Assembly (NCBI GenBank): GCA_016926595.1
Contig: JAFGOG010000474.1
Span: 1-22,694 of the forward strand
Direction: 5' to 3'
Source of the DNA: Anaerolineae bacterium
GTDB taxonomy: Bacteria; Chloroflexota; Anaerolineae; JAAYZQ01
DNA length: 22,694 nt
Shown: positions 1-7,178 of the stretch, in pieces
Position numbering within the stretch: position 1 is the first letter of the stretch
How the letters are laid out: every line of letters starts with the position of its first letter
Notes under the pieces: model-generated
Told to the model about the DNA's origin: nothing
What the model saw: only the letters and a program-made list of their open reading frames with translations
The model's database searches: none
Position numbers and translations under genes: made by a program

Positions 1-780
1 GCCTTCTGGCAGGTGTCGCTGGGCAACCTGTTCGGCCAGCGCTGGTATCCCAACGAGGAGCTGTTCGGCACGTGGCCGCTGATCCTGGGGTCGCTGCTGG
101 TGACAGCCGGAGCGGTGATCCTGGCCCTGCCGCTGGGGCTGGCTACCGCCATCTTTGTCCGCGAGCTGGCCCCCGACTGGCTGCGCGAGATATTAAAGCC
201 GCTGATCGAGGTGCTGGCCGGCATCCCGTCGGTGGTGCTCGGTTTTTTGGGGATGGTGGCTATCGCGCCGCTGGTGCGTACCTACCTGGGCGTGCCCACC
301 GGGCTGACCGCCTTTACCGGGTCGCTGATGCTGGCTTATATGGCGCTGCCGACGATTATCAGCGTGGCCGAGGACGCGATCGACGCGGTGCCCAAGGAGT
401 ACCGCGACGGAGCACTGGCGATGGGCGCCACGCATTGGCAGACGATCTGGCGGGTGGTGCTGCCCGCCGCCCGGACGGGGGTGATCATGGCGGTGATGCT
501 GGGCATCGGCCGGGCCATCGGCGAGACGATGGCGGTGATGATGGTCACCGGCAACGCGGCGCGGGTGCCTCACGAATTGACCGCCCTGTTCATGCCGGCG
601 CGGACGATGACCGCTACGATCGCAGCCGAGATGGGCGAGGTGGCTCAGGGCAGCACCCACTATCACGTCCTGTTTGCGGTGGGCATCTTGCTTTTCGTGG
701 TGACTTTTATCATCAACGCCGTCGCGTCGTTGGTGGTGCTCAAGGGCGGTTCCCGGCGCGGAGGGAGGTTGATGGGTTAA
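1..780 (+). CDS. pstC: PstC-type phosphate ABC transporter permease, 5' end cut off
   Basis: Inner-membrane permease of a phosphate-type ABC importer. The frame is open from base 1 (Ala-Phe-Trp-Gln before the first GTG at 13), so the true start lies upstream and about 260 C-terminal residues are visible. Several hydrophobic segments are present, with the hallmark PstC/PstA cytoplasmic EAA loop (EYRDGALAMGATHWQTIWRV) followed by LPAARTGVIMAVMLGIGRAIGETMAV, the region expected to contact the ATPase. The Gly-Ile-Pro-Ser-Val-Val-Leu-Gly segment after the first visible helices is also typical. It is followed after one base by an iron-sulfur protein gene, then by pstA and a pstB-like gene. A binding-protein gene (pstS) would be expected upstream, outside the window. 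Family assignment is firm; phosphate as substrate is inferred from family. Confidence 0.9.
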   Translation, partial: AFWQVSLGNLFGQRWYPNEELFGTWPLILGSLLVTAGAVILALPLGLATAIFVRELAPDWLREILKPLIEVLAGIPSVVLGFLGMVAIAPLVRTYLGVPTGLTAFTGSLMLAYMALPTIISVAEDAIDAVPKEYRDGALAMGATHWQTIWRVVLPAARTGVIMAVMLGIGRAIGETMAVMMVTGNAARVPHELTALFMPARTMTATIAAEMGEVAQGSTHYHVLFAVGILLFVVTFIINAVASLVVLKGGSRRGGRLMG

Positions 781-781
781 G

Positions 782-1597
782 ATGCCACACTCGCCACGCT
801 TTGCCTCAATGGTAAAAAAGCTATTTCCGGCCCGCTTTCTGTTGTCGAGGGCGACCAGGCTGCCGATCGTGGGCCGGATCGCTTACCGGCTGGCCTTCGA
901 GGGCGACGGGATGATCTACCTGCCCCAGGACCGGCTGATCCTGGTCAACGAGGCTGTGGACTCACCGGGTGAGATGGTCCTGCCGTCGCAGGTGGTGGAG
1001 TATTTCGTGGAGCAGGCCAATTATCATTGGATCATGAACTGGTGCCTGTGCCGCGACGCCAACAAGTGCCGCGACTATCCGATCGAGCTGGGCTGCTTGT
1101 TCCTGGGCGAGGCGGCGATGCAGATCGACCCGCGCCTGGGCCGCCGGGCGACCAAGGAGGAGGCGCTGGAGCATGTCCGGCGCTGCCGCGAGGCGGGACT
1201 GGTGCACCTGATCGGCCGTAACAAGCTGGACCCGCTGTGGCTGGGCGTTGGACCGGGCGACAAGCTGTTGACGATCTGCCATTGCTGCCCGTGCTGCTGC
1301 CTGTGGCGGGTGTTGCCCTACGTGTCGCCCCAGATCGGAGATCAGATTAGCCGCATGCCGGGGGTGACGGTGGCGGTAAGCGACCGTTGTGTGGGCTGCG
1401 GGGCCTGCACGCAGGGGGTGTGTTTCGTGGACGCGATCCACCTGATCGACGGCCGGGCGGCCATCAGCGATGCGTGCCGGGGCTGCGGCCGGTGTGTGAG
1501 CGTCTGCCCGGAGCAGGCGATCGAGCTGACGATCGACCCTGAGCTGTCGGTGGAAGCGTCGATCGCCCGTTTGTCGCCGTTGGTGGACGTGTCGTGA
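782..1597 (+). CDS. 4Fe-4S dicluster ferredoxin-like protein inside the pst operon
   Basis: A 271-residue iron-sulfur protein of unknown function. The C-terminal third has two ferredoxin-type cluster motifs: C203-x2-C206-x2-C209-x4-C214, a slightly lengthened first motif with Phe where Pro is usual, and C232-x2-C235-x2-C238-x3-C242-Pro. Upstream are two more cysteine groups: C88, C90, C96 and C105 in a Cys-Leu-Cys-Arg...Cys...Tyr-Pro...Leu-Gly-Cys block, and a striking CHCCPCCC run at 166-173. These could bind a further cluster or metal. The N-terminus has no clear signal peptide. The ATG lies one base after the pstC stop, and pstA begins 12 nt after its end, so the three genes are almost certainly cotranscribed. 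Ferredoxin-like proteins are not normal Pst components. The gene is clearly real; whether it serves transport is unknown. Confidence 0.85.
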   Translation: MPHSPRFASMVKKLFPARFLLSRATRLPIVGRIAYRLAFEGDGMIYLPQDRLILVNEAVDSPGEMVLPSQVVEYFVEQANYHWIMNWCLCRDANKCRDYPIELGCLFLGEAAMQIDPRLGRRATKEEALEHVRRCREAGLVHLIGRNKLDPLWLGVGPGDKLLTICHCCPCCCLWRVLPYVSPQIGDQISRMPGVTVAVSDRCVGCGACTQGVCFVDAIHLIDGRAAISDACRGCGRCVSVCPEQAIELTIDPELSVEASIARLSPLVDVS

Positions 1598-1609
1598 GGT
1601 AGGCTGCCG

Positions 1610-2455
1610 ATGTCGCGCCAAACGAGCCAAAAGATCGCCTTTGCCGCGCTGACCGCGCTGGCGGTGATCGTGGTGGCGCCGATCGTCCTGGTGCTGGGCT
1701 ATATCGTGGTGCAGGGCATCGGCGCGGTAAGCTGGGAGTTTTTGACGGCATTTCCGCGCAGCGGCATGCGCGAAGGGGGCATCCTGCCGGCGGTCATCGG
1801 CACGGTGGTGCTGACGTTTGGCACGGCCATTGTCAGCATCCCGATCGCCATTGGCGCGGCGATCTACCTGGCCGAATATGCCCGGGACACGTGGCTGACG
1901 CGGGCGATCCGCCTGGCGATCGTCAACCTGGCCGGCATCCCATCGATCGTGTATGGGCTGTTCGGGCTAGGGCTGTTCGTGCTATTCCTGGGACTGGGCA
2001 CGAGCATCGCGGCCGGCAGCCTGACGCTGGGGCTGATGACGATGCCGGTGGTGATCTCGACCGCCGAGGAGGCGTTGCTGACGGTGCCGCAGCGGTTCCG
2101 GGTGGCGAGCCGCAGCCTGGGCGCCACCCGGTGGCAGACGATCCGCCAGGTGGTGCTGCCCAACGCCCTGCCAGGCATCCTGACCGGGATGATCCTGGGG
2201 CTGGAGCGGGCGGCGGGCGAAACGGCGCCGATCCTGTTCACGGTGGCCGCCTTTTACTTGCCCCGGCTGCCGACCAGCCCGCTGGACCAGACGATGGCGC
2301 TGCCTTATCACCTGTACGTCATATCAACACAGGTGCCGGGGATGCCGCTCGACGTCCAATATGGCACGGCGCTGGTGCTGCTGGTGCTGGTGCTGGGGAT
2401 GAATGCGGCGGCGGCGATCACCCGCAGCCGGTTCCGGCGGAGACGGCAGTGGTAG
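1610..2455 (+). CDS. pstA: PstA-type phosphate ABC transporter permease
   Basis: Second permease of the phosphate-type ABC importer, 281 residues, a normal PstA length. An N-terminal hydrophobic helix (about residues 9-37) is followed by the transporter core, with the EAA loop RFRVASRSLGATRWQTIRQV and the PstA-like continuation LPNALPGILTGMILGLERAAGETAPI. The Gly-Ile-Pro-Ser-Ile-Val-Tyr-Gly segment matches the equivalent one in the preceding PstC. The C-terminus ends in a short Arg-rich cytoplasmic tail. The ATG at 1610 has a purine-rich GAGGTAG stretch upstream that overlaps the end of the iron-sulfur gene. PstA and PstC are expected to form the membrane heterodimer driven by a PstB dimer; the downstream pstB-like protein is unusual (see its entry). 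Confidence 0.93.
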   Translation: MSRQTSQKIAFAALTALAVIVVAPIVLVLGYIVVQGIGAVSWEFLTAFPRSGMREGGILPAVIGTVVLTFGTAIVSIPIAIGAAIYLAEYARDTWLTRAIRLAIVNLAGIPSIVYGLFGLGLFVLFLGLGTSIAAGSLTLGLMTMPVVISTAEEALLTVPQRFRVASRSLGATRWQTIRQVVLPNALPGILTGMILGLERAAGETAPILFTVAAFYLPRLPTSPLDQTMALPYHLYVISTQVPGMPLDVQYGTALVLLVLVLGMNAAAAITRSRFRRRRQW

Positions 2456-2463
2456 GTTTAGGG

Positions 2464-2493
2464 ACGCAGATAAACGCAGATTTTCGCAGATAT
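2464..2493 (+). repeat. Three tandem 10-nt CGCAGAT units between pstA and pstB
   Basis: Three successive 10-nt units, each containing CGCAGAT (starting at 2464, 2474 and 2484), fill most of the gap between the pstA stop and the pstB-like start. Short periodic units of this sort are scattered between genes in many Chloroflexota and cyanobacterial genomes (from memory, not searched). Whether the repeat affects mRNA stability or translation of the ATPase gene is unknown. Confidence 0.6.
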
Positions 2494-2519
2494 AGCGGCG
2501 CGGTGTGGAAGGGCTGAAC

Positions 2520-3281
2520 GTGACAGCCAAGTTTTCGATCAGGAATCTGACTTTTCAGTACAGCGACGGCGTGGCGCTGCGCGACGTGACGTTCGACATT
2601 CCGGAGAAGGCGATCACGGTGCTATTTGGGCCGGCGCACTCGGGCAAGAGCACATTGCTGCGCTGTTTGAACCGGCTGAATGATCTGATCGAGCAGGAGA
2701 AAACGAAACTGGAGGGCCAGATCCTGCTGGACGACCAAGATATCTATGCGCCCGGGGTGGACGTGACGGAGCTGCGCCGGCGGGTGGGGATGGTCTTTGC
2801 GCTGCCGATCCCGCTGCCGATGACGATCCGCGACAATCTGACCTACGGGCTGCGGATGAGGGGCGAACGGCGGACGGCGCGGATGAACGAGCTGGTGGAG
2901 CAGGGGCTGCGCCAGGCGGCGCTGTGGGACGAGGTGAAGGACCGGCTGGACGAGCCGGCGATCCGGCTGTCGGGCGGGCAGCAGCAGCGGCTGTGCCTGG
3001 CCCGGACGCTGGCCCTGGAGCCGGAGGTGGTGCTGCTGGATAACCCCACGTCGGGGTTGGACCCGCTGTCGACGGCCAAGGTGGAAGCGTCACTCCAGGA
3101 TTTAAAGGCCGATTATACAATTGTGCTGGTGCCGCACAGTGTGCAGCAGGCGGCCCGAACCGCCGATCTGGCCGTTTTTTTGCTGGGGAGCGAGCTGGTA
3201 GAGGCAGGGCCGGGCAGTGAGATGTTCGTCAAGCCCCGCGATAAGCGGACGGAGGATTACGTCACGGGGCGGTTTGGGTAG
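2520..3281 (+). CDS. pstB: PstB-like ABC ATPase with altered catalytic motifs
   Basis: Nucleotide-binding subunit by position and similarity. The GTG at 2520 is preferred because GGAAGGG lies 6 nt upstream; an in-frame GTG at 2505 would add five residues. PstB hallmarks are clear: LLRCLNRLNDLI after Walker A, LSGGQQQR (from residue 150) and QQAARTADLAVF near the end. Walker A (37-45) is an acceptable GPAHSGKST. Two key positions deviate. The Q-loop, normally Val-Phe-Gln-Lys-Pro, reads Val-Phe-Ala94-Leu-Pro, and the Walker B Glu is Asn (Leu-Leu-Asp174-Asn175-Pro-Thr-Ser). The switch histidine is kept (H206). Loss of both residues normally abolishes or strongly slows ATP hydrolysis. The frame is intact and well conserved otherwise, so this is not a decaying pseudogene. 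It may be regulatory, slow, or may pair with another ATPase. Confidence 0.88.
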   Translation: MTAKFSIRNLTFQYSDGVALRDVTFDIPEKAITVLFGPAHSGKSTLLRCLNRLNDLIEQEKTKLEGQILLDDQDIYAPGVDVTELRRRVGMVFALPIPLPMTIRDNLTYGLRMRGERRTARMNELVEQGLRQAALWDEVKDRLDEPAIRLSGGQQQRLCLARTLALEPEVVLLDNPTSGLDPLSTAKVEASLQDLKADYTIVLVPHSVQQAARTADLAVFLLGSELVEAGPGSEMFVKPRDKRTEDYVTGRFG

Positions 3282-3340
3282 GATCAGTGCTGTACAACCC
3301 AAAGCCCGATTTCCCACCGGTTCCAGATCCGGCATTCTGC

Positions 3341-3368
3341 TTGCCATCATTCCGAATCCTGCTATGAT
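3341..3368 (+). promoter_or_regulatory. Sigma70-type promoter for dam-like gene
   Basis: TTGCCA (3341-3346) and TATGAT (3363-3368) are separated by 16 nt, about 40 nt ahead of the methylase ATG. This suggests the methylase is transcribed independently of the pst operon. The call rests on sequence match only. Confidence 0.55.
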
Positions 3369-3408
3369 GGAAATCATGCTAACGATGTAATTTGGGCTAT
3401 AGAGAAGG

Positions 3409-4296
3409 ATGACCAGTTCCCAGGTGCGACCAGTATTGAAGTGGGCTGGGGGCAAGAGCCAGTTGCTGGCCGAGCTTCTGCGGGGTGTCCCACATGGCTT
3501 TCGCGCATATCATGAGCCATTCGTCGGCGGCGGAGCGCTGTTTTTTGGACTGGCGCGACAGGGAAGGCTGACGACTGCCTACCTGTCGGACGTGAACCGG
3601 CCGGTGATAGATGTTTACCTCGGGCTCAGGGAGTGTGTTGACGAGGTAATCCGGCTGCTGAAGGAGCACCGGTACGATGAATCGTACTATTATCAAATCC
3701 GGGCCTTGAAGGCCGAAGACCTGTCACTGCCCGAACGGGCGGCGCGGGTGATCTATTTGAACCGGACGTGCTACAACGGGTTGTACCGCGAAAACCGCGC
3801 CGGGCAGTTCAACGTGCCGTTCGGGCGTTACAAGAACCCCACAATCTGCGACGAACCTAACCTGCGGGCGGCGGCGGTGGTTCTGCAGGGAGTGGATCTG
3901 TCGTGCCGTCACTTCTCGTCTGTGCTGCAGGTCGCGCAGCCTGGGGATTTTGTCTACTTTGACCCTCCCTATCATCCACTTCCGGCAACGTCCAGCTTTA
4001 CCGCGTATGATCGCCACGGATTTGGTCCGGAGGATCAGGTGGAGCTGTGGGACGTTTTTGCCGAACTGACTCAACGGAGGGTGAAGGCGATGTTGTCCAA
4101 CTCGGACACGCTGTTCATCTGCCAACTGTACGAGCAGTACCGGATTTCGCGGGTGCTTGCCTCGAGGGCCATTAACTCAAAGGCCAGCTCTCGCGGCAAG
4201 ATCACGGAAGTGATCGTGTACAACTACCCGGCCGAGGAAGGGGTTCAGCGTATTCTGCTCGACGAGCACCGCAGACACATTCCCACAGTACCGTGA
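3409..4296 (+). CDS. dam: Dam-family DNA adenine N6-methyltransferase (D12 class)
   Basis: Transfers a methyl group from S-adenosylmethionine to adenine N6 in DNA; GATC is the usual Dam target. Visible motifs: the N-terminal Lys-Trp-Ala-Gly-Gly-Lys block (11-16), the AdoMet-binding Glu-Pro-Phe-Val-Gly-Gly-Gly (36-42), the Asn-Arg-Thr-Cys-Tyr-Asn-Gly-Leu-Tyr-Arg region, and catalytic Asp-Pro-Pro-Tyr at 185-188. At 295 residues it is close to the usual length (about 270-290). The start is fixed by the N-terminal motif beginning only ten residues in. AGAGAAGG directly abuts the ATG, leaving almost no spacer for a ribosome site. No restriction endonuclease gene is adjacent, so it looks like an orphan methylase. 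It converges with the PLP-enzyme gene downstream. Target specificity is inferred. Confidence 0.9.
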   Translation: MTSSQVRPVLKWAGGKSQLLAELLRGVPHGFRAYHEPFVGGGALFFGLARQGRLTTAYLSDVNRPVIDVYLGLRECVDEVIRLLKEHRYDESYYYQIRALKAEDLSLPERAARVIYLNRTCYNGLYRENRAGQFNVPFGRYKNPTICDEPNLRAAAVVLQGVDLSCRHFSSVLQVAQPGDFVYFDPPYHPLPATSSFTAYDRHGFGPEDQVELWDVFAELTQRRVKAMLSNSDTLFICQLYEQYRISRVLASRAINSKASSRGKITEVIVYNYPAEEGVQRILLDEHRRHIPTVP

Positions 4297-4457
4297 TCGC
4301 ACCTCAATCCCTGGGTGAGGCTGGGCAAAGACGGATCGCACATCGCACCTAGAGCAACCAGTCGCCATCGCCGCCATCGCGCTAGCGATCGTGACCTGCA
4401 CAGCGTGGCGACGCGCAGAGGATAATGCGGCCCGAGATAGCAGTGCAGGCGGCGCCG

Positions 4458-5441
4458 TTAGCCGCGGAGCAGGTCCTGAGCGTAAGCAAATAGAGCTGGC
4501 GCGCCGCCGGTGTGCCAGAAGAGGACCGTCTCGCCGGGGCCGATGGCGCCGCGCCGGACCTGGTCGAGCAGGCCGGCCATGGCCCGGCCAGTGTAGACGG
4601 GATCGAGCAGGATGCCCTCGGTCTGGGCCAGGAGGCGGATGGCCTCGCGCTCAGGGTCGCCCATGACGCCATAGCCGCCGCCCAGGTAGGCGTCGTCGAC
4701 GGCGATCAGGCGGGATGGAGGGGGGCCGGCGATCTCCAGGAAGCGGCATACCTCGGCAGCCAGCGGGGAGACAAAGGCCGACAGGTCGGCACTTGTCCGG
4801 TCGTTGGTGATGCCCAGCAGTTGCCCCTGATAGCCGCAGGCCGCCGCCCCAACCACCAGGCCGGCCTGCGTCCCACCGGAGCTGGAGGAAAAGAGGATCC
4901 GGTCAAAGGCGACGCCCCGCTCTTGCATCTGTTCCCACAGCTCGACAAAGGCCAGGGCATAGGCCGCGGCGCCGACGACGTTGGATCCGCCCAGAGGGAT
5001 GAGGTAGGGCCGCCGGCCGGCGGCGCGCTCATCCTGGGCTATGGCCTCCATGACTGCCTGGCGGTCGCGGTCGCCGGCCCACACGATGCGGGCGCCCAGG
5101 AGGTCGTCCAGGAGCAGGTTGCCGGTCCACTGCTCGCGGGGTGGGGCCGCGCCGCGCAGGATCAGCAGGCAGTCGAGGCCGGCGCGGGCGGCCGCGGCGG
5201 CCGTCTGGCGGCAGTGGTTCGACTGGATCGCGCCGACGGTGAGCACCAGGTCGGCGCGTTGGACCAGCGCATCGGCGATCAGAAGCTCCAGCTTGCGGGC
5301 CTTGTTGCCGCCGCCCGCCAGGCCGGTCTGATCGTCGCGCTTGATCCACAGGCGAGGGCCGCGTAGGACGGCGCTGAGCCGGTCGAGCGGCTCCAGGGGA
5401 GTCGGCAGGTGGGCAAGGGGAAAGCGAGCGGGTTGTTTCAT
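4458..5441 (-). CDS. dcyD: D-cysteine desulfhydrase / ACC deaminase family PLP enzyme
   Basis: PLP-dependent enzyme of the tryptophan synthase beta fold. The family members D-cysteine desulfhydrase (D-cysteine to pyruvate, sulfide and ammonia) and 1-aminocyclopropane-1-carboxylate deaminase are hard to separate by sequence alone. The product is 327 residues, very close to E. coli DcyD. Visible: Trp-Ile-Lys-Arg-Asp-Asp, Gly-Gly-Gly-Asn-Lys47-Ala-Arg-Lys-Leu-Glu with the PLP lysine, Gly-Ala-Ile-Gln-Ser-Asn-His, the glycine-rich SSSSGGTQAGL phosphate-binding stretch, DPVYTGRAMAGL, and a C-terminal FWHTGGAPALF. The start at 5441 is preferred because AAAGGAG precedes it at a good distance; the frame extends 14 codons further upstream without such a site. 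Its leader carries a dispersed repeat shared with nuoCD. Exact substrate is uncertain. Confidence 0.85.
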   Translation of the reverse strand: MKQPARFPLAHLPTPLEPLDRLSAVLRGPRLWIKRDDQTGLAGGGNKARKLELLIADALVQRADLVLTVGAIQSNHCRQTAAAAARAGLDCLLILRGAAPPREQWTGNLLLDDLLGARIVWAGDRDRQAVMEAIAQDERAAGRRPYLIPLGGSNVVGAAAYALAFVELWEQMQERGVAFDRILFSSSSGGTQAGLVVGAAACGYQGQLLGITNDRTSADLSAFVSPLAAEVCRFLEIAGPPPSRLIAVDDAYLGGGYGVMGDPEREAIRLLAQTEGILLDPVYTGRAMAGLLDQVRRGAIGPGETVLFWHTGGAPALFAYAQDLLRG

Positions 5442-5485
5442 GGTCTGCTCCTTTGAGTGTGATTTAACCACAAAGGACACCAAGG
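5442..5485 (-). repeat. Leader repeat shared with nuoCD (CCTTnGTGk units)
   Basis: Read in the gene direction, the dcyD leader holds 9-nt units CCTTCGCTG, CCTTGGTGT and CCTTTGTGG (extending to about 5494), then TTAAATC and the ribosome-binding region. Positions 5442-5485 match 20061-20104 upstream of nuoCD at 32 of 44 ungapped positions, with the same distance to the start codon. The homology includes the Shine-Dalgarno region. Units of this kind are common intergenic repeats in related genomes (from memory). Confidence 0.65.
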
Positions 5486-5538
5486 CAGCGAAGGTTATGG
5501 CGACCCTGTTTGGAGCTGCCGGTTGGATGGAGCACGAT

Positions 5539-5566
5539 ACGGATCAGAACACGGATGCACGGATGG
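5539..5566 (+). repeat. ACGGAT short direct repeats
   Basis: ACGGAT occurs at 5539, 5551 and 5559 within 28 nt, a second repeat type in the gap between the zinc-ribbon gene and dcyD. It differs in sequence and period from the neighbouring CCTTnGTGk repeat. No function can be assigned. Confidence 0.45.
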
Positions 5567-5623
5567 ATTGCTGCCTGGCGGCAGCGATCTGTTTTCATAC
5601 ATTGCGGCGCCGAAGGGTATGGT

Positions 5624-5658
5624 GAGAAACTCGGTTTCTTCCAGAAACCGAGTTTCTC
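5624..5658. repeat. Perfect 16-bp inverted repeat with 3-nt loop
   Basis: GAGAAACTCGGTTTCT at 5624-5639 is followed by TCC and its exact reverse complement at 5643-5658. As RNA this is a very stable hairpin. It lies 40 nt beyond the stop of the minus-strand zinc-ribbon gene, so it could end or protect that transcript, but no U-tract follows. Similar AAACC/CGGTTT palindromes are known as dispersed repeats in several bacterial phyla (from memory, not searched). Confidence 0.8.
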
Positions 5659-5698
5659 TCGATATGGCTGCGGGAGGGTAGGTCACCAAGGGTAGGTG

Positions 5699-7012
5699 TT
5701 AGACTCCGAAGACGGCGCGGTACAGGTTGACCGCCCCGCCGGTGTCGCCCTGACTTAGCAGCAGGAAGAGGACGACCATGACGACGACGATGATAAACAC
5801 CACCAGCATGACCTTGATCCAGCTTATGGGCGCCTGGCCCTGGACCTCGCCGGTCTGGCCGTTGACCAGGAAGTGGTAGATCTTGTCGTTGTAGCGGTAG
5901 GAAGCAATCCATACTGGAAAGAGGACGTGCTTGTAGGTCATCCTGGAAAAGGCGGTGTTCACGCGCAGGTTGCGGTGGGTGTCGCCCGGCACCTGTGCGG
6001 CGCACGCCTGTTCTATCCGGCTTTTCATGATCGCCTGGCCGGCGGTCCAGCCCTGTTTCAGGTCGACGGTGTAGGCCTCGGCACCCCAGCCGGCCAGGAA
6101 TTCCGGCTCGTAGGGGACCAGAGCCTTGGTGTCGAAGGGGTAGAGGCTCTGGATCATGGCCTTGTCGACGTGGCCGGCGGCGGGCACCAGCACGTCGTCA
6201 AGGAACATCTGCAACTGGCCCGACGCCGGTTCCCAGCGGGTCTTTTGCACCTGGCGGGTCTGCTGCACGCGCTGGCCCTTGGTGTCGGTGGTCCAGAAGG
6301 TCTCGGTGGTGTAGTAGTGATAGCCGGCCTCGGCCTGCCACCAAGAGGAGGTAAAGGCGTCAAAGGTCCAAAAGGGCAGGTATATGCCCTGGATCTTGGC
6401 CTGGGCTTCTTGGGCGATCTTTTTGACCGGGTTGGGGCGGAAGAAGCCGCTCCCCAGCCAGGTGCGAAAGAGGGAGATGGCCTTGGCCTGTTCCACTTTG
6501 AAGGGCAACAGCGATTCGGGCTTGATGACCTGGGCCACCTGATCCTGGGACACTATTTGGTTTGAACCGCAGAAGGGGCATTCGGTCGAGACGACGTTGG
6601 CGTCTACGGTGTTGACCCCACCACAGCTCTTGCACTTGATGGAGCGTTTGTCGCCGCCGTAACCGGTCTCTGCGGGCTTGGCTACTGCCTCGCGCAACGC
6701 CTTTTCCAGGTCGTACTCGCGGATGTCGTCGGCGGTGGTCGGCACGTCCATGGTATGGCCGCAATAGGCGCAGGCCAGGAGGCCTCTGGCCGCGTCAAAA
6801 TCCATCTGCGAGCCGCACGACGGACAGGGGAACTTGTGAACCTTGTCGGAGGCTTGCTCCGGTTTTTTGGGCGTTTCGTCCGCTGGCTTCTGGGACGTTT
6901 CCTGCGCTGGCTCGGCGACCGGACTGTGGGGCGTCTCTGGCAATAGCTGATCGGCCAGCTTGGGCATTTGTCGCGCAGGCCTGGCCGGCTTTTTAGGTCC
7001 TTCCATCGACAT
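5699..7012 (-). CDS. Double zinc-ribbon protein with C-terminal membrane anchor
   Basis: A 437-residue protein of unknown function. The N-terminal 60 residues are Pro/Lys/Glu-rich and probably disordered. Two zinc ribbons follow: C63-x2-C66...C81-x2-C84 and C127-x2-C130...C145-x2-C148. The middle region (about 160-390) is soluble, rich in Trp and Tyr, with FWTFDAF and TRWEPASGQ stretches. A single hydrophobic helix lies at about 398-419 (VMLVVFIIVVVMVVLFLLL), followed by a 15-residue tail. Proteins of this build are widely annotated as TFIIB-type or primosomal-like zinc-ribbon proteins without experimental function. The ATG at 7012 has AAAGGAG at good spacing; a second ATG two codons on is possible. 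It is divergent from radC, with its own promoter at 7056-7084. Confidence 0.85.
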   Translation of the reverse strand: MSMEGPKKPARPARQMPKLADQLLPETPHSPVAEPAQETSQKPADETPKKPEQASDKVHKFPCPSCGSQMDFDAARGLLACAYCGHTMDVPTTADDIREYDLEKALREAVAKPAETGYGGDKRSIKCKSCGGVNTVDANVVSTECPFCGSNQIVSQDQVAQVIKPESLLPFKVEQAKAISLFRTWLGSGFFRPNPVKKIAQEAQAKIQGIYLPFWTFDAFTSSWWQAEAGYHYYTTETFWTTDTKGQRVQQTRQVQKTRWEPASGQLQMFLDDVLVPAAGHVDKAMIQSLYPFDTKALVPYEPEFLAGWGAEAYTVDLKQGWTAGQAIMKSRIEQACAAQVPGDTHRNLRVNTAFSRMTYKHVLFPVWIASYRYNDKIYHFLVNGQTGEVQGQAPISWIKVMLVVFIIVVVMVVLFLLLSQGDTGGAVNLYRAVFGV

Positions 7013-7055
7013 GGCGGCTCTCCTTTGAAAGTCAGGATTCAACGGTAGTAAGCAG

Positions 7056-7084
7056 ATTGTAGCACAAAGAAGGCCGGAATGCAA
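7056..7084 (-). promoter_or_regulatory. Promoter of zinc-ribbon gene
   Basis: On the minus strand, TTGCAT (7084-7079) and TACAAT (7061-7056) are 17 nt apart, about 45 nt upstream of the zinc-ribbon ATG. It stands back-to-back with the radC promoter. Confidence 0.7.
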
Positions 7085-7104
7085 CCTACTATCAGGTCTG
7101 GGCC

Positions 7105-7133
7105 TTGACACACCTGCGGTCATCGGGTACAAT
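7105..7133 (+). promoter_or_regulatory. Near-consensus promoter of radC operon
   Basis: TTGACA (7105-7110) and TACAAT (7128-7133) with an ideal 17-nt spacer, about 45 nt upstream of the radC ATG. It probably drives radC and the two overlapping small genes, and may read on to the pseudokinase and murF-alr. Confidence 0.8.
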
Positions 7134-7178
7134 GGTGCTTGAGGCTGCGCTGCGAAACCTTGACCAGGAGATGAGGGG

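Noticed and set aside
2505..2519. GTG at 2505 as start of the pstB-like gene
   Set aside because: The GTG at 2520 has GGAAGGG 6 nt upstream while the earlier one has no ribosome site and lies next to the repeat.
4297..4457. Terminator between the convergent dam and dcyD genes
   Set aside because: Only weak stems (CCTCA/TGAGG, ATCGC/GCGAT) and no U-tract; not enough to call.
5624..5658. The 16-bp palindrome as a classical rho-independent terminator
   Set aside because: The stem is strong but no T-run follows on either strand, so it is listed as a repeat.
5676..5697. GGGTAGGT direct repeat (5676 and 5690)
   Set aside because: Only two 8-bp copies, too short to be significant by itself.
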